Shown here: piece after piece, positions 18,354-27,635 of the stretch
Layout of the letters: each line of letters starts with the position of its first letter
How positions within the stretch are numbered: position 1 is the stretch's first letter
Assembly: GCF_022601675.1 (NCBI RefSeq)
Contig: NZ_JAKVIL010000014.1
Coordinates: 34,727 to 98,726 of the forward strand
Direction of reading: 5' to 3'
DNA length: 64,000 bases
Source: Ancylobacter gelatini
Lineage (GTDB): Bacteria; Pseudomonadota; Alphaproteobacteria; Rhizobiales; Xanthobacteraceae
Made by a program: the position numbers and the translations under genes
Notes under the pieces: model-generated
The model's input: only the letters and a program-made list of their open reading frames with translations
What the model was told of the DNA's origin: nothing
Databases searched by the model: none

Positions 18354-18887
18354 ATGACCGACACCGTTTCCCCCATGGCTTCCGCGACCCGTGCCGATGT
18401 GCGCAATCGTCAGGTCGCTGCGGCCTTGATCGTCGCCGCCGGTGCCGCCGGGGCGCTGGCGGGGGCGTGGTACTTCCAGCTCGTGGTTGGCCTCGCGCCG
18501 TGCCCGCTCTGCCTGGAGCAGCGCATTCCCTATTACATCGGCGTGCCGGTGGCGCTCGGCGCGATCGGGTTCGCGATGATCGGCCGGCAGGGACCGGCGC
18601 GGATGATGCTGGGGCTTGCTGCGATGCTGATGGCGCTTTCCGGCGCGCTCGCCGTCTATCACGCCGGCATTGAATGGCAGTTATGGACCGGCCCGGTGGC
18701 GTGCTCGGGCTCCGGCCCGGTGACCGGGGGCGGCAATCTTCTGGATGCGTTGCAGACCGCCCATGTGGCGCGCTGCGACGAGGCGGCGTGGCGGCTCGCC
18801 GGCCTGTCGCTGGCCGGCTACAATGCGCTGATCGCGGCGTTCCTGACCGGCATCGCCATGTGGGGCGCGGCGGCGAAAAGCCGGTGA
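18354..18887 (+). CDS. dsbB: disulfide bond formation protein B
   Basis: A 177-residue inner-membrane protein with four predicted helices. The quinone-side cysteine pair is in LAPCPLCLEQRIPYY and the second periplasmic pair is in PVACSGSG and HVARCDEAAW. DsbB reoxidises DsbA with ubiquinone. ATG 18354 is preferred to an upstream GTG at 18318. The loop between the second cysteine pair (SGPVTGGGNLLDALQTA) is shorter than in E. coli, as in many alphaproteobacterial forms. No dsbA is adjacent. It is convergent with the HNH nuclease gene. Confidence 0.93.
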   Translation: MTDTVSPMASATRADVRNRQVAAALIVAAGAAGALAGAWYFQLVVGLAPCPLCLEQRIPYYIGVPVALGAIGFAMIGRQGPARMMLGLAAMLMALSGALAVYHAGIEWQLWTGPVACSGSGPVTGGGNLLDALQTAHVARCDEAAWRLAGLSLAGYNALIAAFLTGIAMWGAAAKSR

Positions 18888-18894
18888 GCGCGGC

Positions 18895-19491
18895 TCACGG
18901 GTCGAGCTCGGTGTCCCAGTACAGATAGTCGACCCAGCTATCGTGCAGATAGTTGGGCGGGAAATGCCGCCCGTTCTGGTGCAGGTCGAACACGGTGGGG
19001 TGGTAGGGCCGCTGGCGCGGGATCATCCGCGCTTCCGCGGGCATCATCCCGCCCTTCCTGAGGTTGCAGGGCGAACAGGCGGCGACCACGTTCTCCCAGG
19101 TGGTCTGGCCGCCGCGCGAGCGCGGAATCACGTGATCGAAGGTCAATTCCTCGCGCGATTCGCAATACTGGCAGGTGAAGCGGTCGCGCAGGAACACGTT
19201 GAAGCGGGTGAAGGCGGGCTGGCGTGCCGGGCGGATGAAGGTCTTGAGCGAGACCACGCTCGGCAGCCGCATCTGGAAATTGGCGCTGGAGACCTGGCGC
19301 TCGTAATATTCGACGATGTTCACGCGATCGAGAAACACCGCCTTGATCGCGTCCTGCCAGGACCAGACCGAGAGCGGGTAATAGCTCAGAGGCCGGAAAT
19401 CGGCATTGAGCACGAGGGCAGGCCAGGCACCTTGCGAGATGCCGTGCGAAACGCTTTGGGACACAGTCGCCGTCAAGCACTTGCTCCCCAT
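18895..19491 (-). CDS. HNH endonuclease family protein
   Basis: A 198-residue protein with an HNH/McrA-type zinc module: CQYCESREELTFDHVIPRSR, WENVVAACSPCNLRKG. The two CxxC pairs bind zinc and the DHVIPRSRGG / N / H line forms the nuclease site. The N-terminus (PALVLNADFRPLSYYPLSVWSWQDAIKAV) is a domain shared by a large conserved group of alphaproteobacterial HNH proteins; its in vivo target is unknown. ATG 19491 is chosen; an ATG at 19515 is also possible. It stands as a single gene between dsbB and an esterase, which argues against a restriction or toxin role. Confidence 0.88.
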   Translation of the reverse strand: MGSKCLTATVSQSVSHGISQGAWPALVLNADFRPLSYYPLSVWSWQDAIKAVFLDRVNIVEYYERQVSSANFQMRLPSVVSLKTFIRPARQPAFTRFNVFLRDRFTCQYCESREELTFDHVIPRSRGGQTTWENVVAACSPCNLRKGGMMPAEARMIPRQRPYHPTVFDLHQNGRHFPPNYLHDSWVDYLYWDTELDP

Positions 19492-19606
19492 TTCTGGAGC
19501 GCCAGCCCGGCACATGGCGCCGCGCGACGCACGGCCATACTCTATATGTAGCGTGTCAGTCTTGTGAAGCGCCTGTATGAGCGGCGCGTGGTTCTGCGTG
19601 GCGCGG

Positions 19607-20269
19607 TCAGCCGCGCAGCACCTCGGACAGGAAGCGGCCAGCCAGCGTCACACCGGTCTGGTCGATGCCGTGGCCGAGGCCGTTCGACAGGTGCGCACGC
19701 ACGTCGATGCCGCGCGCATCCAGCGTTTCCACGGCACGGGGCAGGGCGACCGGCGGGATCACCTCGTCGAGATCGCCATGGATCAGCAGTACCGGCGGGC
19801 GGCTGGTGATCTGCGCGTCCGCCGCCTCCAGCGCCGCGCCCTCGGGAACGACATGAATACCGGAAAAGCCGACAATACCGGCCGGCGGGCGTTTGCGGCG
19901 CAGGCCGGTGTGCAGCGCCATCATCGTGCCCTGGCTGAAACCGACCAGAGCGAGCCGCGAATCATCGAGCCCCAGCCGCGCCAGCTCCGCATCGAGGAAG
20001 CCGTCGAGGGCGGCATGGGCGGACTGGACGCCGATCCATCGCTCGCGGTCGTTGCGCTCGACATAGGCGAACCATTGCCGCCCGACCGGCGCTATTCCCA
20101 GCGGCTCGGGGGCGTGCGGGGAGACGAAGGCGGTGTCCGGCAGGCCGGTGGCCCAATAGTCGCCGAGGTCGATGAGGTCGCGCCCGTCGGCGCCATAGCC
20201 GTGCAGCAGCACCACCAGCGAGGTTGCCGGGCGGCCGGAGCGGGGGGCGAGGCGAGGTCCGTCCAGCAT
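19607..20269 (-). CDS. phospholipase/carboxylesterase family hydrolase (YpfH-like)
   Basis: A 220-residue alpha/beta hydrolase of the Abhydrolase_2 family: oxyanion strand LVVLLHGYGADGRDL, nucleophile ALVGFSQGTMMAL, Asp in LLIHGDLDEVIPP, His in SNGLGHGIDQTG. Such cytoplasmic enzymes cleave carboxyl esters or thioesters of small acyl groups; the substrate here is unknown. The ATG overlaps the stop of the M23 peptidase gene (ATGA), so the two are co-translated. Confidence 0.9.
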   Translation of the reverse strand: MLDGPRLAPRSGRPATSLVVLLHGYGADGRDLIDLGDYWATGLPDTAFVSPHAPEPLGIAPVGRQWFAYVERNDRERWIGVQSAHAALDGFLDAELARLGLDDSRLALVGFSQGTMMALHTGLRRKRPPAGIVGFSGIHVVPEGAALEAADAQITSRPPVLLIHGDLDEVIPPVALPRAVETLDARGIDVRAHLSNGLGHGIDQTGVTLAGRFLSEVLRG

Positions 20270-22212
20270 CAGTTGCTCGCGGTGCGCGCCGTGCCGGCGA
20301 CCTTAGGCGCCGAGCCGCGGTTCAGCAGCGTGTCGATGCGCTCGCGCTCGTCCTCGAAGGCCGCGTAGATCTTACCGTCCAGCGCGCGCCCGCGCGGCAG
20401 GCGGATGCGCATCGGATCGACGAAGCGTCCGTTCACCAGCACCTCGTAATGCAGGTGCGCGCCGGTGGAGAGGCCGGTCGAGCCGATATAGCCGATGAGC
20501 TGGCCCTGCCGCACCCGGACGCCCTCGCGGATACCCTTGGCGAAGCCGGACTGGTGCGAATAGGTGGTGACATAGCCGTTGGCGTGCTGGATCTCGATGC
20601 GGCGGCCATAGCCCGAGGTCCAGGCCGCCTTCTTGATCGTGCCATTGCCGGCGGCATAGATCGGGGTGCCGGTGCGGTCCGACCAGTCGACGCCGGAATG
20701 CAGGCGGCTATAGCCGAGGATCGGATGGCGGCGCATGCCGAAGCCGGAACGCAGCGTGCCGCCGGAGAGCGGCTTGCGGACCAGGAACTTCTTCGCGCTC
20801 TTGCCGCTGTCGTCATAGAAATCGACCAGCCCGTCATCCGGCGTCTGGTAGCGGTAATAACGCCGCTCCTCGCCGCCGACGGTCAGCCCGGCATAGATCA
20901 CGCCGCCGGCGCCGCCGCTCTCGTCGGGTTCGAACAGCACCTCGAAGGAATCCCCGGTGCGCACGCGGCGCTGGAAGTCGACGTCGAAGGAATAGACGCG
21001 GATCAGGTTCTCGACCACCGGACGCGGCACGTCGTTGCGCAGCGCGGTCTCCCACAGGCTCTCATAGAGCGTGATGCCGCTGCGGCCGCTGCCGTCCTCG
21101 TCGCTGTCATCCGGCGCGACGTCGGCGACCTGCATATCCGCCGGCTCCTGTACCGGCAGGAAGCGGCCGGTGTCGGAGAGCGCGACCGTGCCCTGATGCC
21201 CGCTGTCGCCGAATACCGCGACGCGCAGCGGGACCACGGTGCCGGCAGCCCCGGCATCCAGCAGCACATTGAGGCGCAGCCCCGCGGTGAGCGGGCCCTT
21301 GAGATCGCGCATGCTGAAGGCGTCGGAGGCCGCGCGGGCGGAGATTTCGGCGACGCCGAGATCCATCAGGATCGAGGTGATGGTGTCGCCCTTCTTGGCG
21401 ACCACCGCGCGCTCCGACCAGTCATTGCCGCCGGATGCGTCCTGACCGGTCTTGTCGATCGTGTTCATATTGTCGGGTTGCGGCACGCCGTTCAGCGGGT
21501 CGGCCGCGCCGAACGCGGCATAGCCGAGCGCGCCGCCGAGGCTGGCCAGGGCAGGGGCGCCGGAATCGACCGTGGGCATGCCGAATTCGGCGGTCTCGCG
21601 CACCTTCATCAGCACGTCTTCCATCGGCAGCTCGCCGGCGAATTTGGTGCTGGGGGGCAGGCTGGCGAGGTCGCGCACCACGAGGGTGAGTTCGCCCGTC
21701 GGCTCGGCCTGCACGACCTCGTTATCCTTGGCGTTGACGGTCTCGGCGATGAGCTTGGCCGGATTGAAGCGGGGCACGTCGACCGACGCGCTGGTGACGG
21801 TCTGGGCGAGGTTGGACGCGACCTTGGTGACGGCGCGCACCTTGATGACCTCGCGGCCGCCTTCCTTGGATGCGGTCGACAGGCGCAGCGTCTGCTTGGC
21901 GCCGAAGCTCTCGGACAGCAGCGACATGCGGTCGCCCTTGCGGGCGACATTGGAGGGGCGCTCGCCCGCGGCCAACGCGCCGCGCAGGGCCGAGCGCACC
22001 GTCTCGGGGCTCTGGGCAAAACGATATTCGCCGTCGAGCGCGGCGTAGACCGCACCGCCCATCAGCGCGGCACCGCAAATGCCGGTGAGCATGGTGGCCA
22101 TCAGCCAGCGGATCGAGATGCGGCGGCGGTTGATCGGCTCCTCGGCATCGCCGTCGACGCCGAGCGGGGGCTCGTCGCCGAGGTCGAACGCCGCAGCGCG
22201 GGTGCGCCGCAT
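20269..22212 (-). CDS. M23 family peptidoglycan endopeptidase with N-terminal membrane anchor
   Basis: A 647-residue envelope protein. ATG 22212 is used; a TTG at 22239 would add nine residues. A cytoplasmic tail (~40 residues) precedes one transmembrane helix (MATMLTGICGAALMGGAVYAAL). The long middle part includes a segment around VAKKGDTITSILMDLG, like a LysM/OapA-type domain. The C-terminal LytM domain has SGFGMRRHPILGYSRLHSGVDW, YSHQSGF and TGAHLHYEVLVNG, with all zinc ligands (H, D, HxH). It probably cleaves peptide cross-links as a MepM/NlpD-class protein. It is coupled to the esterase downstream. Confidence 0.92.
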   Translation of the reverse strand: MRRTRAAAFDLGDEPPLGVDGDAEEPINRRRISIRWLMATMLTGICGAALMGGAVYAALDGEYRFAQSPETVRSALRGALAAGERPSNVARKGDRMSLLSESFGAKQTLRLSTASKEGGREVIKVRAVTKVASNLAQTVTSASVDVPRFNPAKLIAETVNAKDNEVVQAEPTGELTLVVRDLASLPPSTKFAGELPMEDVLMKVRETAEFGMPTVDSGAPALASLGGALGYAAFGAADPLNGVPQPDNMNTIDKTGQDASGGNDWSERAVVAKKGDTITSILMDLGVAEISARAASDAFSMRDLKGPLTAGLRLNVLLDAGAAGTVVPLRVAVFGDSGHQGTVALSDTGRFLPVQEPADMQVADVAPDDSDEDGSGRSGITLYESLWETALRNDVPRPVVENLIRVYSFDVDFQRRVRTGDSFEVLFEPDESGGAGGVIYAGLTVGGEERRYYRYQTPDDGLVDFYDDSGKSAKKFLVRKPLSGGTLRSGFGMRRHPILGYSRLHSGVDWSDRTGTPIYAAGNGTIKKAAWTSGYGRRIEIQHANGYVTTYSHQSGFAKGIREGVRVRQGQLIGYIGSTGLSTGAHLHYEVLVNGRFVDPMRIRLPRGRALDGKIYAAFEDERERIDTLLNRGSAPKVAGTARTASN

Positions 22213-22538
22213 GCCGATAGGTCCCCGCCTGCTCTCCAAGTCGATCCCCGTCTTCGCGGCGCCCTGTCCGTCGCCGGTCGTGCCGACCGGCCGGACGCCT
22301 TGTTCACCCGATGCCGGGCGGCTCGTGATCCGCCGACCGGCGGAGGCGGCCCGATTTCAGCCGGATACCGTCCGCCGCGAACCGGCCGGACGATGCCGGC
22401 TGTGGCCGGTGCCGTCAACCTCGGGATGGCGCGCGCGAATCTCCATCGCGCCCATCCCGGACCGTTCAGGCCGATGTAAAGCGGCGGCTCGCGGCGAAAG
22501 CAAGGCAGGGGGACCAAATCGCCAGAAAGCGGCGGGCG
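22213..22538. other. 326-base spacer with strong GC-rich hairpins
   Basis: No gene is visible between the M23 peptidase start and the esterase end (both minus strand). Two clear dyads are present: GCCGGTCG-TGC-CGACCGGC (22273-22291, perfect 8 bp) and CGGGATGG(g)CGCG with CGCGCCCATCCCG (22422-22459, 12 bp with one bulge). Neither has a T run. The region should hold the M23 promoter; I could not place it. Confidence 0.4.
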
Positions 22539-23729
22539 TCACGGCTGCGCGCTGGCGGTGCGGCGCAGCGGCGAGGGAAGCGGCAGGGGCACCGGCACCG
22601 GCGCCGGTGTCGACGTCTGCGAAGGCCCCAGCGCGGTGCGCCAGGCCTCGGCATAGTCCGGCTCCCTCGCCAGCGGCTGGAGCGCCGCCGGCGCAGCGCT
22701 CGACACCGGGGTCGCCGTGACGGTCATCCCCGCCGGTGCGCCCGTGGGAGCGAAGGCGGTGACCGGAGAGGCGGGGAGGGGGGGCGGGCTCGCACCGGCG
22801 ATCTCGACGCCAGCGGGAGCGCCGCCATATTGCTTGAAGAACGACCAGATCTCTTCCGGCGCATCGAGCCCGGAGCGGCGCGGGCCGAGCAGCACCGAAG
22901 CGAGAGCGTCCACGGCATCAACCGACTGGGCGGGGGGCTGGTGCCCGCCGGCGATCTCGTAATAGGCGACGCTCGCGCCGTCCTTGCAGTCGCCCCAGCG
23001 CGTGATTCGGGTATGGGGCTTGGTGGCGATCTGCGGGGCGCCACAGCCGTCGATCCGGGCGAACAGCGCCGCGCTTTCATCGGCCGACATCAGCCGGGCG
23101 CCGGGGGTCGGGCGACCGAACATCGGAACGATGGGATCATAAGTGCCGTTCATCATCAGGATCGGCACCGGGCGCGCCGGCTTGCAGCTTTCGGCATAGC
23201 CCACCGGCACCGTCATCATCATGGTCGCGAAGGCTGCGAAGCGCTCGGCGTGGCGGCAGGCCATGAAGGCGGTGAGGAAGCCGCCATTGGAGAAGCCCAT
23301 GAGATAGGCGCGCGAGGCATCCACGCGCCCTTCGGCCTCCAGCGTGTCCAGCACGGACAGCACGAACTGGGCATCGTCGCGCTTGTACAGCAGCGGGATG
23401 AAGCCGGCGATCGAGGAGCGCCCGTCGTTCCAGAGCAGGTTGAGCCCCTTGGGATAGGCGACGATGAAGCCCTCGCGGTCGGCGATGGCGTCGAGGTCGA
23501 GATAGCGCTGCATGGTCGAGGCGGGCTGGAGCGCGCCATGAAGCGCGATCACCAGCGGCCGGGGGCCGGGCGGCAGCTGCTTGGGCACATGCAGGATATA
23601 TTCACGCTGCATGCCGCCGACCGCGATCGTGCGTTCCTGGGCGGCGAGAGGTGCGGACACGGCGAAGAGGACAGCGAAAGCCGCGAGCAACAATGCGCTC
23701 AGCAGGACGCAGGGTTTCGCGTTTTGCAT
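22539..23729 (-). CDS. LpqC/PHB-depolymerase family esterase, exported
   Basis: A 396-residue secreted serine esterase. ATG 23729 opens a good signal peptide (VLLSALLLAAFAVLFAVSAPLAAQ). The hydrolase domain has PLVIALHGALQPAS, YLMGFSNGGFLTAF (nucleophile), LMMNGTYDPIVP (Asp region) and IAGGHQPPAQ (His). The family covers polyhydroxybutyrate depolymerases and feruloyl/acetylxylan esterases; substrate unclear. The last ~110 residues are proline/alanine/threonine-rich and of low complexity, probably an unstructured tail in the envelope. It is a single gene divergent from sdhCDAB. Confidence 0.82.
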   Translation of the reverse strand: MQNAKPCVLLSALLLAAFAVLFAVSAPLAAQERTIAVGGMQREYILHVPKQLPPGPRPLVIALHGALQPASTMQRYLDLDAIADREGFIVAYPKGLNLLWNDGRSSIAGFIPLLYKRDDAQFVLSVLDTLEAEGRVDASRAYLMGFSNGGFLTAFMACRHAERFAAFATMMMTVPVGYAESCKPARPVPILMMNGTYDPIVPMFGRPTPGARLMSADESAALFARIDGCGAPQIATKPHTRITRWGDCKDGASVAYYEIAGGHQPPAQSVDAVDALASVLLGPRRSGLDAPEEIWSFFKQYGGAPAGVEIAGASPPPLPASPVTAFAPTGAPAGMTVTATPVSSAAPAALQPLAREPDYAEAWRTALGPSQTSTPAPVPVPLPLPSPLRRTASAQP

Positions 23730-23923
23730 GCTTGATGCAGCCTCGATACGCCGGAACGCGGGCGATGCCTTCATAAACCGCCTCATTTCGCCAATTAAAA
23801 GGCAAGATGGTTAACAGCCCGTCATCGCCTGCCACTAAAGGCGAAACATGCCAAGGGGGCTGCTCATCGCGCCGGCCTTGGGATAGGGTGCGGCCGCTGC
23901 GGTGCACCTGAACATTTGTGCCG

Positions 23924-23969
23924 TGCAATCGATAGGCGTCGCCTTTGGAATGATTGCGAACTGCAATCG
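23924..23969 (+). promoter_or_regulatory. candidate regulatory dyad upstream of sdhC
   Basis: GATTGC-GAACT-GCAATC (23952-23968) is a 6-base inverted repeat about 40 bases before the sdhC start, and the octamer TGCAATCG occurs twice (23924-23931 and 23962-23969). The dyad resembles alphaproteobacterial Fur/Mur-type boxes, and Caulobacter sdhCDAB is known to be Fur-regulated, so iron control is a reasonable guess. No convincing -35/-10 pair could be fixed. Confidence 0.35.
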
Positions 23970-24007
23970 TTTGGGTTACGCACACCACATATTCTTCAGG
24001 ACTCAGG

Positions 24008-24409
24008 ATGTCCGACATGGCAGGCGCGGCCCAGCGGCCCCTTTCCCCGCATCTCCAGATTTACCGTCCGATGCTCACGATGATGATGTCCATCGTGCAC
24101 CGCATCACGGGAGTCGCGCTCTATTTCGGCACGGCGCTGCTGGTCATCTGGCTGGTGGCCGTCGCCAGCACCACGAAATCGTTCGATGCCGTGAACGGCC
24201 TCTACGGCAGCTGGTTCGGGCTGATCGTGCTGGTCGGCTATAGCTGGGCGCTGATCCATCATCTGCTCGGCGGGCTGCGCCACTTCGTGTGGGACACCGG
24301 CGCCGGCTTCGGCCCGGAGGCGCGCGAACTGCTCGCCAAGCTCACCATCGGTGGCTCCATCGCGCTGACGATCCTCTTGTGGATCGCGATCTTTCTGATG
24401 AAGGGCTGA
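24008..24409 (+). CDS. sdhC: succinate dehydrogenase cytochrome b556 subunit
   Basis: A 133-residue membrane subunit of complex II. PLSPHLQIYRPMLTMMMSIVHRITG contains the conserved Ser/Arg quinone-site residues and the SIVHRITG signature; SWALIHHLLGGLRHFVWD carries the haem-ligand histidine region. Three transmembrane helices are visible. ATG 24008 is used; upstream in-frame ATG 23954 would add 18 poorly conserved residues. First gene of sdhCDAB; three bases separate it from sdhD. Confidence 0.95.
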   Translation: MSDMAGAAQRPLSPHLQIYRPMLTMMMSIVHRITGVALYFGTALLVIWLVAVASTTKSFDAVNGLYGSWFGLIVLVGYSWALIHHLLGGLRHFVWDTGAGFGPEARELLAKLTIGGSIALTILLWIAIFLMKG

Positions 24410-24412
24410 GCC

Positions 24413-24811
24413 ATGAGCGGACCGTCGAACTCCTCGATGCTCACCCCGCGCCGGCGCGTCGCCGGCCTTGGCTCGGCGCGCTCGGGCACCGGGCATTTCT
24501 GGCTGCAGCGCGTGACCGCGCTCGCCAATGTCCCGCTGGTCCTGCTTTCGCTCGCCATCATCATCTGCGTTGCCGGCGAGGACCACGGATTCGTGCTCGA
24601 AGTGCTCGGCAACCCGGTGGTGGCGATCATCCTGCTGCTGACGCTGCTCTCCGTGGTGTTCCACATGCGCCTCGGCATGCAGATCGTGATCGAGGACTAT
24701 GTGCACGCAGAGGGCTGCAAGGTCCTCTGTCTCATCGCCAATACCTTCTTCACGGTGGCGGTCGGCTGTGCCGGCGCTTTCGCCATCCTCAAGATCAGCT
24801 TCGGAGGCTGA
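24413..24811 (+). CDS. sdhD: succinate dehydrogenase membrane anchor subunit
   Basis: A 132-residue three-helix subunit that pairs with SdhC to bind haem b and ubiquinone. GSARSGTGHFWLQRVTALANVPLVL and VVFHMRLGMQIVIEDYVH are the family signatures; the His in FHMRLGMQ is the likely haem ligand and the DYVH motif the quinone-site Tyr. It lies three bases after sdhC and three before sdhA. Confidence 0.95.
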   Translation: MSGPSNSSMLTPRRRVAGLGSARSGTGHFWLQRVTALANVPLVLLSLAIIICVAGEDHGFVLEVLGNPVVAIILLLTLLSVVFHMRLGMQIVIEDYVHAEGCKVLCLIANTFFTVAVGCAGAFAILKISFGG

Positions 24812-24814
24812 ACG

Positions 24815-26659
24815 ATGGCCGGACCCACTGCCACCAACGGCGCGGCGAACGGCTCCTCGGCGAGCCGCTGGGACGCTTATCCGATCATTGATCACACCTA
24901 TGACGTGGTGGTCGTCGGTGCCGGCGGCGCCGGCCTGCGCGCGGTCGTGGGCTGCTCGGAGGCCGGGCTGCGCACCGCCTGCGTGACCAAGGTGTTCCCG
25001 ACCCGCTCGCACACCGTCGCGGCACAGGGCGGCATCGCCGCCTCGCTCGGCAACATGGGCACGGATGACTGGCGCTTCCACATGTACGACACCGTGAAGG
25101 GGTCGGACTGGCTGGGCGACCAGGACGCCATCGAATATCTCGTGCGCCACGCCCCCGCGGCGGTCTACGAGCTGGAGCACTGGGGCGTGCCGTTCTCGCG
25201 CACCGAGGAAGGCCGCATCTACCAGCGCCCGTTCGGCGGCATGACGGTGGACTATGGCAAGAGCCCGGCGCAGCGCACCTGCGCCGCCGCCGACCGCACC
25301 GGCCACGCCATCCTGCACACGCTCTACGGCGCCGCGCTGAAGCACTCGGCCGAGTTCTTCATCGAGTATTTCGCGCTCGACCTGATCATGGACGATGAAG
25401 GCCGCTGCGTCGGCATGATCGCCCTGAAGATGGACGACGGCACGCTGCACCGCTTCCGCTCGCAGATGGTCATTCTGGCCACCGGCGGCTATGGCCGCGC
25501 CTATTTCTCCGCGACCAGCGCCCACACCTGTACCGGCGACGGCAACGCCATGGTGCTGCGCGCGGGCCTGCCACTGCAGGACATGGAGTTCGTGCAGTTC
25601 CACCCGACTGGCATTTACGGCTCGGGCTGCCTGATCACCGAGGGCGCGCGCGGCGAGGGCGGCTACCTCACCAATTCCGAGGGCGAGCGTTTCATGGAGC
25701 GCTACGCGCCCTCTGCCAAGGACCTCGCCTCGCGCGACGTGGTGTCCCGTTCGATGACGATGGAAATCCGCGAGGGGCGCGGCGTCGGCAAGAACAAGGA
25801 CCACATCTACCTGCACCTCGACCATCTCGACCCGGCGATCCTGCATGAGCGCCTGCCGGGCATCTCCGAGAGCGCCAAGATCTTCGCCGGCGTCGATCTC
25901 ACCAAGGAGCCGATCCCGGTGCTGCCGACCGTGCATTACAACATGGGCGGCATCCCGACCAACTTCCACGGCGAGGTGGTGACCAAGAAGGACGGCAACC
26001 CGGACCATGTGGTGCCGGGCCTGATGGCGGTGGGCGAATGCGCCTGCGTCTCCATCCACGGCGCCAACCGCCTCGGCTCCAACTCGCTGACCGATCTCGT
26101 GGTGTTCGGCCGCGCGGCCGCTCTGCGCTGCGCCGATATCCTGACCCCCGGCGAGAAGCAGCGCGAACTGGCGAAGACCGCGAGCGACGCCGCCATCGCG
26201 CGCCTCGACCGCTTCCGCAACGCCAAGGGCTCGACCCCGACCGCGGAACTGCGCCTCTCGATGCAGAAGGTCATGCAGAACAACTGCGCGGTCTACCGCA
26301 CCGGCGAGGTGCTGGAAGAGGGCCGCAAGCTGATCGCCGACGTGTTCGCCGGTACCGACGACATCGACGTCACCGACCGCTCGCTGGTGTGGAACTCCGA
26401 TCTCATCGAGACGCTGGAATACGACAACCTGATCTGCCTCGCGACCGTGACCATGGAAAGCGCGGCCGCCCGCACCGAGAGCCGCGGCGCCCATGCCCGC
26501 GAGGACTTCCCCGAGCGCGACGACGCGCAATGGATGAAGCACACGCTGGCTTTCGTGGATTTCGAGACGCGCTCCGTCTCCCTCGACGATCGCCCGGTGC
26601 ACACCTACACGCTGTCGAACGACATCCAGTACATCGAGCCGCGCAAGCGCGTGTACTGA
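24815..26659 (+). CDS. sdhA: succinate dehydrogenase flavoprotein subunit
   Basis: A 614-residue FAD subunit oxidising succinate to fumarate. The FAD-binding [15 protein letters not shown], the flavinylation site [11 protein letters not shown], the active-site [21 protein letters not shown] with its Arg, and [20 protein letters not shown] are present, as is the C-terminal THLWHSD-type region ([11 protein letters not shown]). Length equals that of other proteobacterial SdhA proteins. Translation starts three bases after sdhD. Confidence 0.98.
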   Translation: MAGPTATNGAANGSSASRWDAYPIIDHTYDVVVVGAGGAGLRAVVGCSEAGLRTACVTKVFPTRSHTVAAQGGIAASLGNMGTDDWRFHMYDTVKGSDWLGDQDAIEYLVRHAPAAVYELEHWGVPFSRTEEGRIYQRPFGGMTVDYGKSPAQRTCAAADRTGHAILHTLYGAALKHSAEFFIEYFALDLIMDDEGRCVGMIALKMDDGTLHRFRSQMVILATGGYGRAYFSATSAHTCTGDGNAMVLRAGLPLQDMEFVQFHPTGIYGSGCLITEGARGEGGYLTNSEGERFMERYAPSAKDLASRDVVSRSMTMEIREGRGVGKNKDHIYLHLDHLDPAILHERLPGISESAKIFAGVDLTKEPIPVLPTVHYNMGGIPTNFHGEVVTKKDGNPDHVVPGLMAVGECACVSIHGANRLGSNSLTDLVVFGRAAALRCADILTPGEKQRELAKTASDAAIARLDRFRNAKGSTPTAELRLSMQKVMQNNCAVYRTGEVLEEGRKLIADVFAGTDDIDVTDRSLVWNSDLIETLEYDNLICLATVTMESAAARTESRGAHAREDFPERDDAQWMKHTLAFVDFETRSVSLDDRPVHTYTLSNDIQYIEPRKRVY

Positions 26660-26719
26660 GCCCGCGTTTAACGAACTTCCCGCCCTGTCCGGGGACGGCG
26701 ACCGAGGACGAAGGCCGAC

Positions 26720-27502
26720 ATGGTCCAGCTCACGCTTCCGAAGAACTCGCAGCTCGTGGAAGGCAAGGTGTGGCCGAAGCCCGAAGGGGCGAACCGGCTC
26801 ACCGAGTACCGCATCTATCGCTGGAACCCGGATGACGGGGTGAACCCGCATGTCGACACCTATTATGTCGACCGCGACGATTGCGGGCCGATGGTGCTGG
26901 ACGGCCTCATCTACATCAAGAACACCATCGACCCGACGCTGACCTTCCGCCGCTCCTGCCGCGAGGGCATCTGCGGCTCCTGCGCGATGAACATCGACGG
27001 CACCAACACGCTGGCCTGCCTCAAGAGCATGGACGACGTGACGGCCAAGTCGGTGAACGTCTATCCGCTGCCGCATATGCCGGTGGTGAAGGACCTGGTG
27101 CCCGACCTCACCCAGTTCTATGCCCAGCACGCCTCTGTGGAGCCCTGGCTGCATACCCAGACGCCCTCGCCGGAGAAGGAATGGCCGCAGGCGCGCGCCG
27201 ACCGCGAGAAATTGGACGGGCTCTATGAGTGCATCCTGTGCGCCTGTTGCTCGACCTCGTGCCCGAGCTACTGGTGGAACGGCGACCGCTATCTCGGCCC
27301 GGCGGCGCTGCTGCAGGCCTATCGCTGGCTGATCGATTCCCGCGACGAGGCCACCGGCGACCGGCTGGACGACCTCGAAGACCCGTTCCGGCTCTATCGC
27401 TGCCACACCATCATGAACTGCGCCAAGGCCTGCCCAAAGGGGCTGAACCCGGCCAAGGCGATCGCCGAGATCAAGAAGATGATGGTCGCCCGCCAGTTCT
27501 GA
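26720..27502 (+). CDS. sdhB: succinate dehydrogenase iron-sulfur subunit
   Basis: A 260-residue subunit that carries electrons from SdhA to ubiquinone. The 2Fe-2S cluster cysteines are in [15 protein letters not shown] with a later C in TLACL; the 4Fe-4S and 3Fe-4S ligands are in [17 protein letters not shown] and [17 protein letters not shown]. The quinone-site Trp follows in [14 protein letters not shown]. It ends the operon, and a strong terminator lies 28 bases downstream. Confidence 0.97.
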   Translation: MVQLTLPKNSQLVEGKVWPKPEGANRLTEYRIYRWNPDDGVNPHVDTYYVDRDDCGPMVLDGLIYIKNTIDPTLTFRRSCREGICGSCAMNIDGTNTLACLKSMDDVTAKSVNVYPLPHMPVVKDLVPDLTQFYAQHASVEPWLHTQTPSPEKEWPQARADREKLDGLYECILCACCSTSCPSYWWNGDRYLGPAALLQAYRWLIDSRDEATGDRLDDLEDPFRLYRCHTIMNCAKACPKGLNPAKAIAEIKKMMVARQF

Positions 27503-27529
27503 GGCGGCGCCACCCGCCAATCCGACGTC

Positions 27530-27558
27530 ATGGCCGGGCTTCTGTCCCGGCCATTTTC
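27530..27558 (+). terminator. rho-independent terminator of sdhCDAB
   Basis: A perfect 9-bp stem (ATGGCCGGG at 27530-27538, CCCGGCCAT at 27546-27554) with a 7-base loop runs into TTTTCGTTT. Confidence 0.88.
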
Positions 27559-27635
27559 GTTTCCACGAGGCGACCGGCGCGCGGCGCGCCCCACGGCGGC
27601 TTGCCTCCCGCCCCTGCTGCTGTCTCACTGGCGCC

